The notes beneath the pieces are model-generated. The model worked only from the letters and a program-made list of their open reading frames with translations, made no database searches and was not told the DNA's origin. DNA of 64,000 nt from an uncultured Thiohalocapsa sp. (GTDB lineage Bacteria > Pseudomonadota > Gammaproteobacteria > Chromatiales > Chromatiaceae). The translations under genes were made by a program, and so were the position numbers. This document shows positions 1 through 8,503 of the stretch, piece by piece. Each line of letters starts with the position of its first letter. The stretch's first letter is position 1. The DNA is taken from assembly GCF_913062725.1 (NCBI RefSeq), contig NZ_CAJXWY010000009.1, positions 1 to 64,000 of the forward strand, read 5' to 3'.

Positions 1-241
1 GACCCCCGCCCGCCGCCACCCAGCCCGCTGAGGCTTGCGACTGGCAGCGGGACGCCGTGAATACATCCCCGTAGGCTTCACGACCGCATCCCTGCGGTCG
101 AGACCCCCGCCCGCCGCCACCCAGCCCGCTGAGGCTTGCGACTGGCAGCGGGACGCCGTGAATACATCCCCGTAGGCTGCACGACCGCATCCCTGCGGTC
201 GAGACCCCCGCCCGCCGCCACCCAGCCCGCTGAGGCTTGCG
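1..241. repeat. 101-bp tandem repeat, two full copies plus a partial third
   Basis: Copies start at 1, 102 and 203. The third breaks off near 241, where the sequence diverges. The two full copies differ by a single base (T versus G near 77/178). Each full copy carries a perfect 8-bp hairpin (CGACCGCA, loop TCCC, TGCGGTCG) at 81-100 and 182-201. The array probably continues left of the window. This is seen directly; its role is unknown. It resembles dispersed repetitive extragenic hairpin units of gammaproteobacteria. Confidence 0.9.
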
Positions 242-317
242 GCGCAGCCCGGCACGGGGTGCGGCACCGCCCGGACGGGGCAGCCGCCGGGCGCGGCTTG
301 AGCCGGCGGCCCGCGGG

Positions 318-1265
318 ATGCACTTCAGGACGATGCACCGTTCCGCCACACGCCTCGCCACCGTTGCGCTGCTGCTGCTCGCCGGCTGCAGCGGGTTGTT
401 GCTGCGCCCGGATGCCGCGGGGCCAACTCCAACCCCATCCGAGTCCCTGCCCGCCGGCGTGGCGGTGACCGCGGGGCAGCTCGCCTCCAGCACGGGCTGT
501 GGGCTGGACTACCGGGTCTTTGTGCCCGCGGCCGCCCCCGCTCCGCCGCGCGCCGTCCCAAAAACCAACGACGGCGGCGACTGGGTGATCCTCGCCCACG
601 GTTTTCTGCGCAGCCAGCAGCGTATGCGGGGGCTGGCCGCGGCCATGACCGCAGACGGCCTGCGGGTGGCGACGCTGGACTTCTGCAACCAAAGGCCCTG
701 GGCCGGACGCCATGTGCAAAACGCCCAGGATATGGTGGCTTTGGCCCGGCACCTGGGGGCACGGCGGGTGGTCTACGCGGGCTTCTCGGCGGGCGGCCTG
801 GCGGCGCTGCTGGCCGGGCGGTCGGATATGCGAGCCGTCGGCGTGCTGACTCTGGATCTGGTGGAGACCCAGGGCCTGGGCGTGCGCGCCGCCCGCGGCC
901 TGGACAAGCCACTGCTGGGGCTCGCCGGCGAGCCCACCAACTGTAATGCCCTGGACAACGGCCGCACGGTGTTTCAGGCCAGCGTGGACGCGCGGGTGCA
1001 GCGTATCCCCGGTGCCGGCCATTGTGATTTCGAAGCGCCGACGGATGCGCTTTGCGAGCTGGTGTGCGCGGACCCCGACGGCACCGAAGGCGCTCAGCGC
1101 GCCCAGATCATCGCCCGCGCCGCCGCCGCGGCGCGGGCCCTGCTGGACGGCGAGGCGGGCACCTGGGCATCGGCGACGGACGCGGCGGCCGGCGGTGTCA
1201 CCGCGGATCCCCGCATGCGGCGACAGCCCCACGGCAGCGCCCTGCCGGGGTCGGGCGGCGGCTGA
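318..1265 (+). CDS. Alpha/beta hydrolase lipoprotein
   Basis: Predicted secreted, lipid-anchored alpha/beta hydrolase of about 315 residues with unknown substrate. The N-terminus has a basic stretch, a hydrophobic core and a lipobox (LLAGC), so it should be exported and lipidated. The hydrolase core shows a His-Gly oxyanion region (ILAHGFLRS), the nucleophile elbow GFSAGG and a late histidine (GAGHCDFE) consistent with a Ser-Asp-His triad. ATG 318 was chosen because it precedes the signal peptide. ATG 333 would give a tighter signal peptide (MHRSATR then hydrophobic) and is nearly as likely, since neither has a good ribosome site. The first ~80 bp of the longer open frame lies next to repeat DNA and is probably not translated. 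It stands alone, transcribed away from the repeat array. Confidence 0.75.
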   Translation: MHFRTMHRSATRLATVALLLLAGCSGLLLRPDAAGPTPTPSESLPAGVAVTAGQLASSTGCGLDYRVFVPAAAPAPPRAVPKTNDGGDWVILAHGFLRSQQRMRGLAAAMTADGLRVATLDFCNQRPWAGRHVQNAQDMVALARHLGARRVVYAGFSAGGLAALLAGRSDMRAVGVLTLDLVETQGLGVRAARGLDKPLLGLAGEPTNCNALDNGRTVFQASVDARVQRIPGAGHCDFEAPTDALCELVCADPDGTEGAQRAQIIARAAAAARALLDGEAGTWASATDAAAGGVTADPRMRRQPHGSALPGSGGG

Positions 1266-1421
1266 GCGGCGCACGGGCGGTTAGGCCGGGGTGTTACTGC
1301 GCCGGAGCCGCACCGGGGTGCCGCACTGGGGCCGCAGCGGGACCACGGGTCTGCGCGCGGATGCATCCGGCGCCGGTGCCGCGCGCAGGCATGCAAGCGC
1401 CGGCTGCGGCTGCATGCGCGT

Positions 1422-2120
1422 TCACCAACGGGGCCAGTGGGCGGCGAGCAGCCCGGTCTGCACACCGGCGCGTCCGAGCAGGGCCAGCAGCGGCTGTGGG
1501 TCCGGCGCCAGCCCCGCCAGCACCACCGCCAGCCCCATGAGCATCAGGGAGCCGGGCCAGGCGCGCAGGCTGAGGGGCTTGAGTGCTGTGCCAAAGGAGC
1601 GCTTCAGCCGCCGCCCCATCAGATCGACGCTCGCCACCTCATCGAGCACCAGATGGGTGACGTAGCCGAGCAGCACGAAGCCCGCCACCAGCCAGGCCCG
1701 GGTGGCATCCAGGCCGAGCAGCAGATCCGCGACGATGGCTGCCGCCAGCGCCAGCACCAGCGCCATGAGCAGGGTGTGCCAGAGGCCCCGATGCACTGTC
1801 AGGCGCGCAAAGGCCAGGCGCAGCGGCCAGCTCACGAAGAGCCAGGTGGCGGCCCAGATGCCCACCAGCTCGAGCACCGCGAAGTGCTCGGCGAGCGCGA
1901 ATGCCGCCATGAAGCCGGCGACCAAACCGGCCATATCGAATACGCCCCGCAGCGGTTTGGAATCGTCGGCATCGATGTCCGGCAGCAGGCTCGCCGCTGT
2001 ACCGAGCACGAACAGCGCCTGGGTTTGGACGGCATCACTCAGGCCCTCGCTGTAACTGGCGAAGGCGGCGACGGCCGCGATGACGGCGCCGCCGGTGAGG
2101 TGGGTGCGAAAATCGGCCAT
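1422..2120 (-). CDS. Membrane-bound YdjM/DUF457-type metal-dependent hydrolase
   Basis: Inner-membrane protein of about 232 residues belonging to the YdjM/DUF457 family, annotated elsewhere as LexA-binding or metal-dependent hydrolases; the reaction is not established. Family signatures are visible: HLTGG near the N-terminus, an LPDIDADDSKP motif after the first membrane segment, and HRGLWHT in the middle, all supplying candidate metal ligands. About five hydrophobic segments follow. The start at 2120 (MADFRTHLTGG) begins directly at the conserved N-terminus. The frame extends upstream to 2285, but that extension is compositionally unlike the family and overlaps the next gene. The neighbour upstream (2152-2460) is on the same strand and may be co-transcribed. 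Confidence 0.82.
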   Translation of the reverse strand: MADFRTHLTGGAVIAAVAAFASYSEGLSDAVQTQALFVLGTAASLLPDIDADDSKPLRGVFDMAGLVAGFMAAFALAEHFAVLELVGIWAATWLFVSWPLRLAFARLTVHRGLWHTLLMALVLALAAAIVADLLLGLDATRAWLVAGFVLLGYVTHLVLDEVASVDLMGRRLKRSFGTALKPLSLRAWPGSLMLMGLAVVLAGLAPDPQPLLALLGRAGVQTGLLAAHWPRW

Positions 2121-2151
2121 GCGGCACCTGGCAGGCTCGGCCCGGCTGGAC

Positions 2152-2460
2152 TCAGTCCGGATACAGCTCGGGGCTCCAGCCGCGCTCGCGGGCGCGGGCG
2201 AGGGCCGCGTCGTAGATGCGCTGGTGGCGCGCACGCAGGTCCTCGGGCAGTTTCGAGACCAGATGGCCGTAGGGCCGCCAGGCATCGCTGACTTTGTCGT
2301 AGAGGTCCTGGATGGCGGCGATGGACCAGCCGGCGCAGGTTTCGTCTTCTGCGATCAGACCGAAGACCTGGGCATCGCGGACGATCTGGCCGGTGGGCGT
2401 CATGCCGCCGTAGCTGTCGTCGTCCAGACCGGGATAGAGCTTATTCTGCTGCTGCCGCAT
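2152..2460 (-). CDS. Conserved hypothetical protein, ~102 aa
   Basis: A small soluble protein of 102 residues that I do not recognise. It starts MRQQQNKLYPGLDDDSYGG, has a central region rich in Trp, Asp and Tyr, and ends in a charged helix (ARARERGWSPELYPD). It has no signal peptide or membrane segment. Codon use and even amino-acid composition suggest a real gene rather than a shadow. It lies 31 bp upstream of the YdjM-like gene on the same strand and is divergent from the histidine phosphatase at 2632, so the ~170 bp between should hold both promoters. Confidence 0.7.
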   Translation of the reverse strand: MRQQQNKLYPGLDDDSYGGMTPTGQIVRDAQVFGLIAEDETCAGWSIAAIQDLYDKVSDAWRPYGHLVSKLPEDLRARHQRIYDAALARARERGWSPELYPD

Positions 2461-2575
2461 GGCGCGAATCCTGTGGTTGAATGCTGCAATTGTGGCGAAA
2501 CCGCCGGCCGTTGGCCATCCATCGCCCGACTATCCGCCCCGCGACCGGCGAGTGCCGGCCGCCCCAGCGCCCATG

Positions 2576-2611
2576 CCCAAGCCCCCAGCCTCCAGCCTCC
2601 AGCCCCCAGCC
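2576..2611. repeat. (AGCCYCC)n heptamer microsatellite
   Basis: Four consecutive heptamers AGCCCCC/AGCCTCC from 2580 to 2607, plus a partial fifth, lie 20 bp before the histidine phosphatase start. The minus strand reads as regularly spaced G-runs, so a G-quadruplex is possible. The open frame that runs through it upstream of the phosphatase is low complexity and was not taken as coding. Confidence 0.75.
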
Positions 2612-2631
2612 ACGCGACACGCGCCACTCCC

Positions 2632-3246
2632 ATGCAAGACACCGTCATCGACCTGATCCGCCACGGCGAGCCCGTGGGCGGGCGCATGATCCGCGGCAAC
2701 GGCTGCGATCATCCCCTGAGCGCCACGGGCTGGGCGCAGATGCGCGCCGCGGTGGCGCCGGCGCTGCGGAACCAGTGCCCCTGGCAGCAGATCGTCACCT
2801 CGCCCATGAGCCGCTGCCGGGGCTTTGCGGTGGAGCTGGCCTCGCGCCTGGGGCTGGCGCTGGCCGTGGAGCCGGAGCTGCGCGAGATCGGCATGGGTGC
2901 CTGGGAGGGGCGGCGGCCCGCCGAGGTGGCGGCGGCGGCGCCGGACGCCTTTCGGGCCTTCCGCACCGACCCCGTCGCCCACCGGCCGCCGGGCGGCGAG
3001 CAACTCGCCGACTTCCGCCGGCGCATCGCCCGTGCCTACGCGCGCCAGCTGGCGCATTGGCCGGGGCAGCGGCTGTTGATCGTCTGCCACGCCGGGGTGT
3101 CGCGGGCGGTGCTCGGCCATGTGCTCGGCGCCGACGATGCCGCCTGGTATCGGATGGTCATCGACTATGCGGGGGTGAGCCGCATCCGCCACAGCCCGCA
3201 CGGGGCGGCCGTGGAGTATGTGAACGCCGCCCGCGCACGCGCCTGA
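2632..3246 (+). CDS. Histidine phosphatase family protein (CobC/phosphoglycerate mutase-like)
   Basis: Cytoplasmic phosphatase of the histidine acid phosphatase/phosphoglycerate mutase superfamily, 204 residues. The catalytic RHG motif (DLIRHGEP) is at residues ~7-14, a Glu-rich REIGMGAWEG proton-donor region follows, and the second histidine sits in IVCHAGVSRAVL near residue 150. The layout resembles alpha-ribazole phosphatase (CobC) and related broad phosphatases, but there are no cobalamin genes nearby, so the substrate is open. The start at 2632 places the protein directly at the conserved beta strand; the longer frame from 2080 overlaps the opposite-strand gene and a low-complexity repeat. 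It is separated by ~200 bp from the SPFH genes downstream. Confidence 0.87.
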   Translation: MQDTVIDLIRHGEPVGGRMIRGNGCDHPLSATGWAQMRAAVAPALRNQCPWQQIVTSPMSRCRGFAVELASRLGLALAVEPELREIGMGAWEGRRPAEVAAAAPDAFRAFRTDPVAHRPPGGEQLADFRRRIARAYARQLAHWPGQRLLIVCHAGVSRAVLGHVLGADDAAWYRMVIDYAGVSRIRHSPHGAAVEYVNAARARA

Positions 3247-3447
3247 GCCCGATGCGGCTGAAGTGACGGCGGCGGCGGGCGGCACGGCCCGCCGGCACCC
3301 GGGCCAATGGTCACGCCATGGCGGACAATCGCGCCGGCCAGGCGCCGTCTGGTCCACCGCAGCAGCATGCGCATGCCGGTTTCGCGCTACCATCCGCACT
3401 GGAGTGAACACGGCCGTGCACTGCGGCCTGCACAACGGGGGTGGATC

Positions 3448-4482
3448 ATGACCGTTCTCGCCTTTCTCGCCGGGCTGTTGCTGTACATCGGCGTCTCCGT
3501 GCTGAGCCGCGCCTGGTTCGTCGTCAAGCCCAACGAGCGCGCCGTGCTGGTCTCCCTGGGCCGCGCCCAGCGCCTGCGCGATCAGTATGTCGACGACCCG
3601 AGCCTGAACGACGACGAGCGCCAGCGCTACCACTACCCGATGCTCAGAATCCTCGGCCCCGGCTGGCATTTCAAATGGCCCTGGCAGAAGCCGATGGTGG
3701 AGGACATCGCCACCCGCTCCATCGACATCACCTGGGACCCCACCAAGAGCCAGTCCACCATCGAGGCGGTCACCAAGGACAACCTCACCACCGGCATCGA
3801 CGGGCAGCTGCGCTGGCGGGTGGCGCAGAGCAACTTCTATGCGTATTGCTTTGGGGTGGACAGCCCGCTGGAGCACGTCATGGGCTATTTCGTCTCGGTG
3901 CTGCGCGAGCGGGTCGCCAACTTTACCGACCCCAAGGGCCAGCGTCTGGTGGAGGGCGGCGAGCTGGCGGGTGCCGACGGCGGCGGCCCGGCGTTGGCGG
4001 CGGAGCTCTCGGAAGGCGTGTCCATCAACGACCTGCGCAAGAACCTGCCGCTGCTGAACGACTACATGGAGCAGCAATGCCGCGCCACCGGCGCCCGCTA
4101 CGGCATCGAGCTGGACGCGGCGCTGATTACCCAGATCGACCCGCCGGCGGAGGTGGACCGGGCGCTGTCTGCCATCAACAGCACCCGCAACCAGGTGGCC
4201 GCGGACATCAGCACCGCCCGCGCCGATGCCGAGCAGCAGATCACCATGAGCAAGCGCGCCGTGGAGATCGCCAGCAACAACGCCCAGGCCGAGGTGGCGC
4301 CGCTCAAGGAGCTCGCCGACACCCTCAAGGGCATCAAGCGCCGGGGCGGGCCACCGGCGCTGGCGGCCTACATCCGCAATATGCGTATTCCGCTGCTGGC
4401 CCGCGCGCGGCGCATCGTCCAGGTGACCAACACCACCTCGGCCGCGCCCGCCGCCGTTCATGGAGGCCACCATGCCCAATGA
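3448..4482 (+). CDS. SPFH/Band 7 domain membrane protein (first of pair)
   Basis: Predicted membrane-anchored SPFH (stomatin/prohibitin/flotillin/HflK-C) protein of 344 residues. One N-terminal transmembrane segment (residues ~2-24) is followed by VVKPNERAVLVSLGR, the usual entry into the SPFH fold. A long C-terminal helical, coiled-coil-like region rich in Ala, Glu and Lys (STARADAEQQITMSKRAVE) follows. Such proteins form oligomeric scaffolds on the inner membrane. The start ATG has a purine-rich GGGGGTGGA upstream. Its last 11 bp overlap the start of the next SPFH gene, so the two are translationally coupled and probably form a hetero-oligomer like HflK-HflC. No protease or NfeD gene is adjacent. 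Confidence 0.85.
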   Translation: MTVLAFLAGLLLYIGVSVLSRAWFVVKPNERAVLVSLGRAQRLRDQYVDDPSLNDDERQRYHYPMLRILGPGWHFKWPWQKPMVEDIATRSIDITWDPTKSQSTIEAVTKDNLTTGIDGQLRWRVAQSNFYAYCFGVDSPLEHVMGYFVSVLRERVANFTDPKGQRLVEGGELAGADGGGPALAAELSEGVSINDLRKNLPLLNDYMEQQCRATGARYGIELDAALITQIDPPAEVDRALSAINSTRNQVAADISTARADAEQQITMSKRAVEIASNNAQAEVAPLKELADTLKGIKRRGGPPALAAYIRNMRIPLLARARRIVQVTNTTSAAPAAVHGGHHAQ

Positions 4483-5434
4483 TCCCACCGCCTTGATCCC
4501 GGCCTTTGTCGCCGGTCTGCTGGCCATCCCGATCCTGCTCGCCGTCGCCCGGCTGTTCAGCCTCTACACCATCGTCAACGAGCAGGAGGCGGTGGTCTAC
4601 ACCTTCCTCGGCAAGGTGATGGGCGTGCTGGATCAGCCGGGGCTGCGGTTTCCGCTGCTGCACTTCGGCCCCACGGCCATCCTGGTGCCGCTGTTTGGCA
4701 CCCGCCAACCGGTGAACATGAAGCTGCGCCAGCGCTACCTGCGCAACCAGATGGTCAACTCCGAGGAAGGCACGCCCATGAGCGTGGGCGTGTGGTACGA
4801 GATGCAGGTGAGCGACCCGGTGGCCTATCTGTTCAACAACGCCGATCCCGAGGGCTCGCTGGAGGCGAACGTCGCCAGCGCCACCATCAGCACACTCTCG
4901 AACCTGGAAATGGACAAGCTGCTGGAGGACCGCCATCAGCTGAGCCGCCAGGTGCGCGCCACGGTCTCGCCGCTGTCGGAGAAGTGGGGCTTCCGGCTGG
5001 GGTCGGTCTACATCCGCAAGGTGGCGTTCACCGACCGGGAAATGGTCGACAACATCACCGACAAGGTCGTCAAGCGTCTGGTGCAGGTCACCAGCGCCAT
5101 GAAGCAGGACGGCGAGAACCGTGTGGGTCTCATCAAGAGCCAGACCGCCTACAAGGTCTCGGAGCAGTTGGCCCAGGCGTCGGCCACCCGCCCCGCCGTG
5201 GTGGGCGAGACGCTGAACGAGATCGCCGCCGACGACCCCGAGGTGCTCGACGCCCTGATGCAGGTGATGGAGGCCGAGCAGCTCATCGCGTCCGGCGCCG
5301 ACGTGGACGTGCTGCCGCCGGATGCGCGGGTGTTGGTGTCCCTCGGCGGCGGCGGGGAGGACAAGCCGGCGGGCTCCGTCAAGGGCGGCGCCACTGCGAG
5401 CCGATTCAACCTTGACGAGGGGGTATTGTCTTAG
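4472..5434 (+). CDS. SPFH/Band 7 domain membrane protein (second of pair)
   Basis: Second SPFH-family protein, 320 residues, with an N-terminal transmembrane helix (VAGLLAIPILLAVARLF) followed by IVNEQEAVVYTFLGKV and a typical Band 7 core; PGLRFPLLHFG corresponds to the conserved PG-P turn. The C-terminal part is a helical segment with DVDVLPPDARVLVSLGGG. The start at 4472 has a GGAGG six bases upstream, better than the ATG at 4460. The ATG lies inside the end of the preceding gene. The function is inferred as a membrane scaffold acting with its partner. Nothing in the sequence identifies a client. Confidence 0.85.
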   Translation: MPNDPTALIPAFVAGLLAIPILLAVARLFSLYTIVNEQEAVVYTFLGKVMGVLDQPGLRFPLLHFGPTAILVPLFGTRQPVNMKLRQRYLRNQMVNSEEGTPMSVGVWYEMQVSDPVAYLFNNADPEGSLEANVASATISTLSNLEMDKLLEDRHQLSRQVRATVSPLSEKWGFRLGSVYIRKVAFTDREMVDNITDKVVKRLVQVTSAMKQDGENRVGLIKSQTAYKVSEQLAQASATRPAVVGETLNEIAADDPEVLDALMQVMEAEQLIASGADVDVLPPDARVLVSLGGGGEDKPAGSVKGGATASRFNLDEGVLS

Positions 5435-5466
5435 GCGTGGCGGGCGCCGTCGTGCAGCCCTGCTCC

Positions 5467-5481
5467 CCCCTGATTCAGGGG
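5467..5481. promoter_or_regulatory. Perfect 15-bp palindrome between the SPFH genes and the two-component system
   Basis: CCCCTGA-T-TCAGGGG, a 7-bp perfect inverted repeat, lies 32 bp after the SPFH stop and ~140 bp before the response regulator. A second short inverted repeat (CTCCG gatt CGGAG) is at 5544-5557. No T-run follows either, so an operator is more likely than a terminator. Autoregulation by the NarL-type regulator is only a guess. Confidence 0.4.
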
Positions 5482-5619
5482 ATAGGCCAAGCGCTTTCGA
5501 GGACGTAGCCTGACTTACGCCCCGGTGGGCTGGCAACGATCCGCTCCGGATTCGGAGCATTGGTGTCGTCGCCACGGTGCTGCCCGCAACCGACCTTGCC
5601 ATGTCTCAAGTCCTGCCCT

Positions 5620-6282
5620 ATGAACATCCTAGTGCTTGAGGACGACGAGCCCATCCGCCGGCGCCTGGTGCGGATTCTGGGTGCAGAGCCCGACGTCACT
5701 ATCATTGAAGCGGCCACCCTGGCTGAGGCACGACAGGCGCTCTGCCCGGTGATGCCCGATGTGCTGATCGTCGACCTGCAATTGCCGGACGGTCACGCCA
5801 TCACACTAATCGCTGATGTGTGTCGACGTGCGCCCGCGAGCGACATTTTGGTGATCAGCGTCCTCGCGGACGAGGCCAGTGTCGTCAGCGCCATAGAAGC
5901 CGGTGCGTCCGGCTACCTGCTCAAGGATGCATTGCCAGCGGACATCGTCGAGACCGTTCGCAATGTCCGCGCCGGATTTTCTCCCCTGTCACCGCGCATC
6001 GCACGCTTCATCCTCGACCGCCTGCGCGCCACGCCGGCGACTTCGAACTACTCCACCAGGCCGCCTACCCGACAAGGCGCCCCGGGCGTCCTGACACCGC
6101 GGGAGCTCGACGTGCTATGGGGCATTGCCAAGGGGCTCAAGTATGCGGAGATCTCCCGGGAGTTGGGCATCTCGACACAGACGGTGGCCAGTCACGTCAA
6201 GAATATTTTTCATAAGCTGCAGGTGAGCAGCCGCAGTGAAGCCGTCTTCGAGGCCTGTCAACAGCAGCTGATCAAGCTGTAG
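5620..6282 (+). CDS. NarL/FixJ-family response regulator
   Basis: DNA-binding response regulator of 220 residues. The receiver domain (1-~120) has the acidic pair at EDDE (residues 7-10), the phospho-acceptor Asp52 in VDLQLPDG and the conserved lysine in YLLKDA. The C-terminal LuxR-type HTH (~155-215) shows LTPRELDVLWGIAKG and SVKNIF-like recognition helix HVKNIFHKL. The start at 5620 begins right at the receiver fold; the ribosome site is weak. The cognate kinase follows 14 bp downstream in the same direction, so the two form an operon. Target genes are unknown; the palindromes just upstream are candidate sites. Confidence 0.93.
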   Translation: MNILVLEDDEPIRRRLVRILGAEPDVTIIEAATLAEARQALCPVMPDVLIVDLQLPDGHAITLIADVCRRAPASDILVISVLADEASVVSAIEAGASGYLLKDALPADIVETVRNVRAGFSPLSPRIARFILDRLRATPATSNYSTRPPTRQGAPGVLTPRELDVLWGIAKGLKYAEISRELGISTQTVASHVKNIFHKLQVSSRSEAVFEACQQQLIKL

Positions 6283-6296
6283 CGCGGACTCCGACG

Positions 6297-8234
6297 GTGC
6301 CTACCAAGCAGGCGCTGCCACTTGAGGTGCTGGCAAATCTGCGCTTTCCATATCCACTCTGGATTCGTGTTAGCCTCATCGTCGTTGTTTTGGCCCTGGA
6401 GCTTTGGTTTTGCCTGCTTTTACTCGGGATCAAGCCGCTCCTGGATGATCCGCGAGTCAGCACTTTTCGAGTGGTGACAGGAAGCGCAGTCACCCAACCG
6501 CATCTGCAAGGGCGCCACCAGGCACAGAAGGTTCAGTTGCCGGAGCGCTGTACCGTACAGACCTTGCGCTTCGGCTGCACCTTGACCTTCACCACCACTT
6601 ACGACTTCACTTCCGCACAAGCAGCGCTGGCCCTGTACATCCCGCGCTACCGCGGCCATCTCCAAGGGTATGTCAACGGCATCCAACTGCTCGATAGCCG
6701 GTGGGTACAATCGCCGCTGTACATCGGCCAGTCGACGCCCTTGGTCGTGTCCCTTCCCGAGGCCTTGCTACATCAAGGCAACAATACGATCGAGATCCAA
6801 GTGCATGCCTACCGCGCCGTTGGCGCCATGCTTGGCATTTTCCAGATTGGTCCTAAGGCATTACTGGAGCCCCACGCCGCTACTGTTCGCACGGCGGTGA
6901 TTACCATCCCATTACTGATCAACGCCATGCTCCTGGCGGTTGGACTCCTCACGGTCATCCTCTCGGCCCTGCGCCTCTTGGACCAAGTCTATCTGCTTTT
7001 TGGTGTCATTTGCCTATGTCTACCGCTTACAACATTACCGGTGATGTTCATTAGCCCCAGCCTGGAATGGCTCTGGCAGCTCACCAATCCGCTGCGTCTG
7101 CTCGCCGGCTCACTATTGCTGCCATTCGCTTATCTTTTCAATGGCCGTCGTCCCCCGGTGCCCATTCCTCTATTCATCATGCCGGTGCTGGTCGTACTGG
7201 TTGCCAATCTTCTGGCCCCCGACAGCGTGGTCACCCTGGGGCTCATACGCGGCCTGGTGCTGCTCGGCGGCGTACTCGCACTGGCCGGGCTCGGTTACTT
7301 GTTTGTGAGTGCTTGGCGCAATAGCAGCGACGCATCCGTGATTGTCCTCGGTACGGTTGGGCTCGCAGCCTTTTTTTCAATGAAAGATGGGCTCGTGTTG
7401 CTCAATGTCATTGATAACGATTCGCTGGTGCTGATCCACCATATCAGTGCTCTCCCCGCGCTGGTGCTCGCCGCCATCCTGCTATGGCGTTTCTCTGGAG
7501 CATTGAAGGCACAGGAGCAATTCGCGCAACAGCTGCAGCGGACCGTAGTCGACACCGAAACGCGGCTGCGCGAGACCTTGCAACGAGAGCGGGAACAATC
7601 GCGGAGCATGGTGCTTCAGCAGGAGCGCACGCGGCTGATGCGCGACCTCCACGACGGCCTGTCCGGACAGCTGGTGTCGATTCAGTCTTTGTGCGAATTC
7701 CCGGAGGAAGATACGACCGCACGTATCGCTGCGGCCAGTCGCGCCGCACTCGTCGATCTACGGCTCGTCATCGCATCCATGGATGATGTTGGTGACGACC
7801 TCGGCTTGATGCTCGGTAGCTTTCGCGAGCGAATCGAGCCACAAATCCGGGCTGCCCGCCTCGATATGCAATGGCAGATACGTGCCCTGCCCGATCTACC
7901 CGGGCTCGATCCGACGGCAAGCCTGCATCTGCTGCGTATTTTGCAGGAGTCGGTGGTTAATGCCATCCGGCATGCCCAAGCGTCGGTGATTTGCATCGAG
8001 GGCAGTCAGTCGCCGCATGCGGACTACGGCATTCGGTTGTGTGTGGCCGATGACGGCCACGGCGGTGCCGCACCCCGACCCGGTGGGCGCGGTTTCGCCC
8101 ACATGCGCGAGCGGGCGGCGGCGGTGGGTGCGCTGCTGCGCATCAGTAGCGACAGTGGGGGCACTGTCGTGATGGTGGACTTGCCGAAGCAGTTGGGACG
8201 GGATCCGCCGCAACGCCCACCTGCGCCTAGATGA
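6297..8234 (+). CDS. 7TM-DISM-type sensor histidine kinase (HisKA_3)
   Basis: Membrane sensor kinase of 645 residues, partner of the preceding regulator. Layout: one TM helix (~25-45); a periplasmic beta-rich domain (~60-200) like the 7TMR-DISM extracellular sensor; seven TM helices (~200-400); a coiled coil; a NarX/DegS-type dimerisation domain with the phospho-accepting His in LMRDLHDGL (~451); and an HATPase with N-box ESVVNAIRHA and G-boxes VADDGHGG and GGRGFAHM. The start is GTG at 6297. DISM domains often sense carbohydrates or other small ligands, but the ligand here cannot be told. A-T content is higher than in neighbouring genes, which may mean separate ancestry. Confidence 0.9.
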   Translation: MPTKQALPLEVLANLRFPYPLWIRVSLIVVVLALELWFCLLLLGIKPLLDDPRVSTFRVVTGSAVTQPHLQGRHQAQKVQLPERCTVQTLRFGCTLTFTTTYDFTSAQAALALYIPRYRGHLQGYVNGIQLLDSRWVQSPLYIGQSTPLVVSLPEALLHQGNNTIEIQVHAYRAVGAMLGIFQIGPKALLEPHAATVRTAVITIPLLINAMLLAVGLLTVILSALRLLDQVYLLFGVICLCLPLTTLPVMFISPSLEWLWQLTNPLRLLAGSLLLPFAYLFNGRRPPVPIPLFIMPVLVVLVANLLAPDSVVTLGLIRGLVLLGGVLALAGLGYLFVSAWRNSSDASVIVLGTVGLAAFFSMKDGLVLLNVIDNDSLVLIHHISALPALVLAAILLWRFSGALKAQEQFAQQLQRTVVDTETRLRETLQREREQSRSMVLQQERTRLMRDLHDGLSGQLVSIQSLCEFPEEDTTARIAAASRAALVDLRLVIASMDDVGDDLGLMLGSFRERIEPQIRAARLDMQWQIRALPDLPGLDPTASLHLLRILQESVVNAIRHAQASVICIEGSQSPHADYGIRLCVADDGHGGAAPRPGGRGFAHMRERAAAVGALLRISSDSGGTVVMVDLPKQLGRDPPQRPPAPR

Positions 8235-8503
8235 GACCATAGGTGGTCGCAGGCAGCACACCTGCAGCCGTTCAACTCGCATCCGGAGTCGTGCCGAAAG
8301 AGCGCCGAGCGACAAAGATAGCGATGGCCAGGGCTATTGCTTGCCCACCTCTGGAGTAGCATAGACGGATAGGAGCGCTCGAGGGCTTCGGACCAGTCGG
8401 CCTCTGTCGATCTCTCTTGAGCGGGCGACATTGAGAGCCAGCTAGGCACTGGTTGCATGTGAGGTGGCTAAGAGAATTGGGCGCTTACGCTCATGCCGTA
8501 TCC

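Noticed and set aside
1-241. CRISPR array
   Set aside because: The 101-bp unit is repeated in full with no unique spacers, and there are no cas genes.
2530-4527. A 665-residue minus-strand open frame
   Set aside because: It covers the histidine phosphatase and first SPFH gene on the other strand and shows no recognisable domain; a shadow frame.
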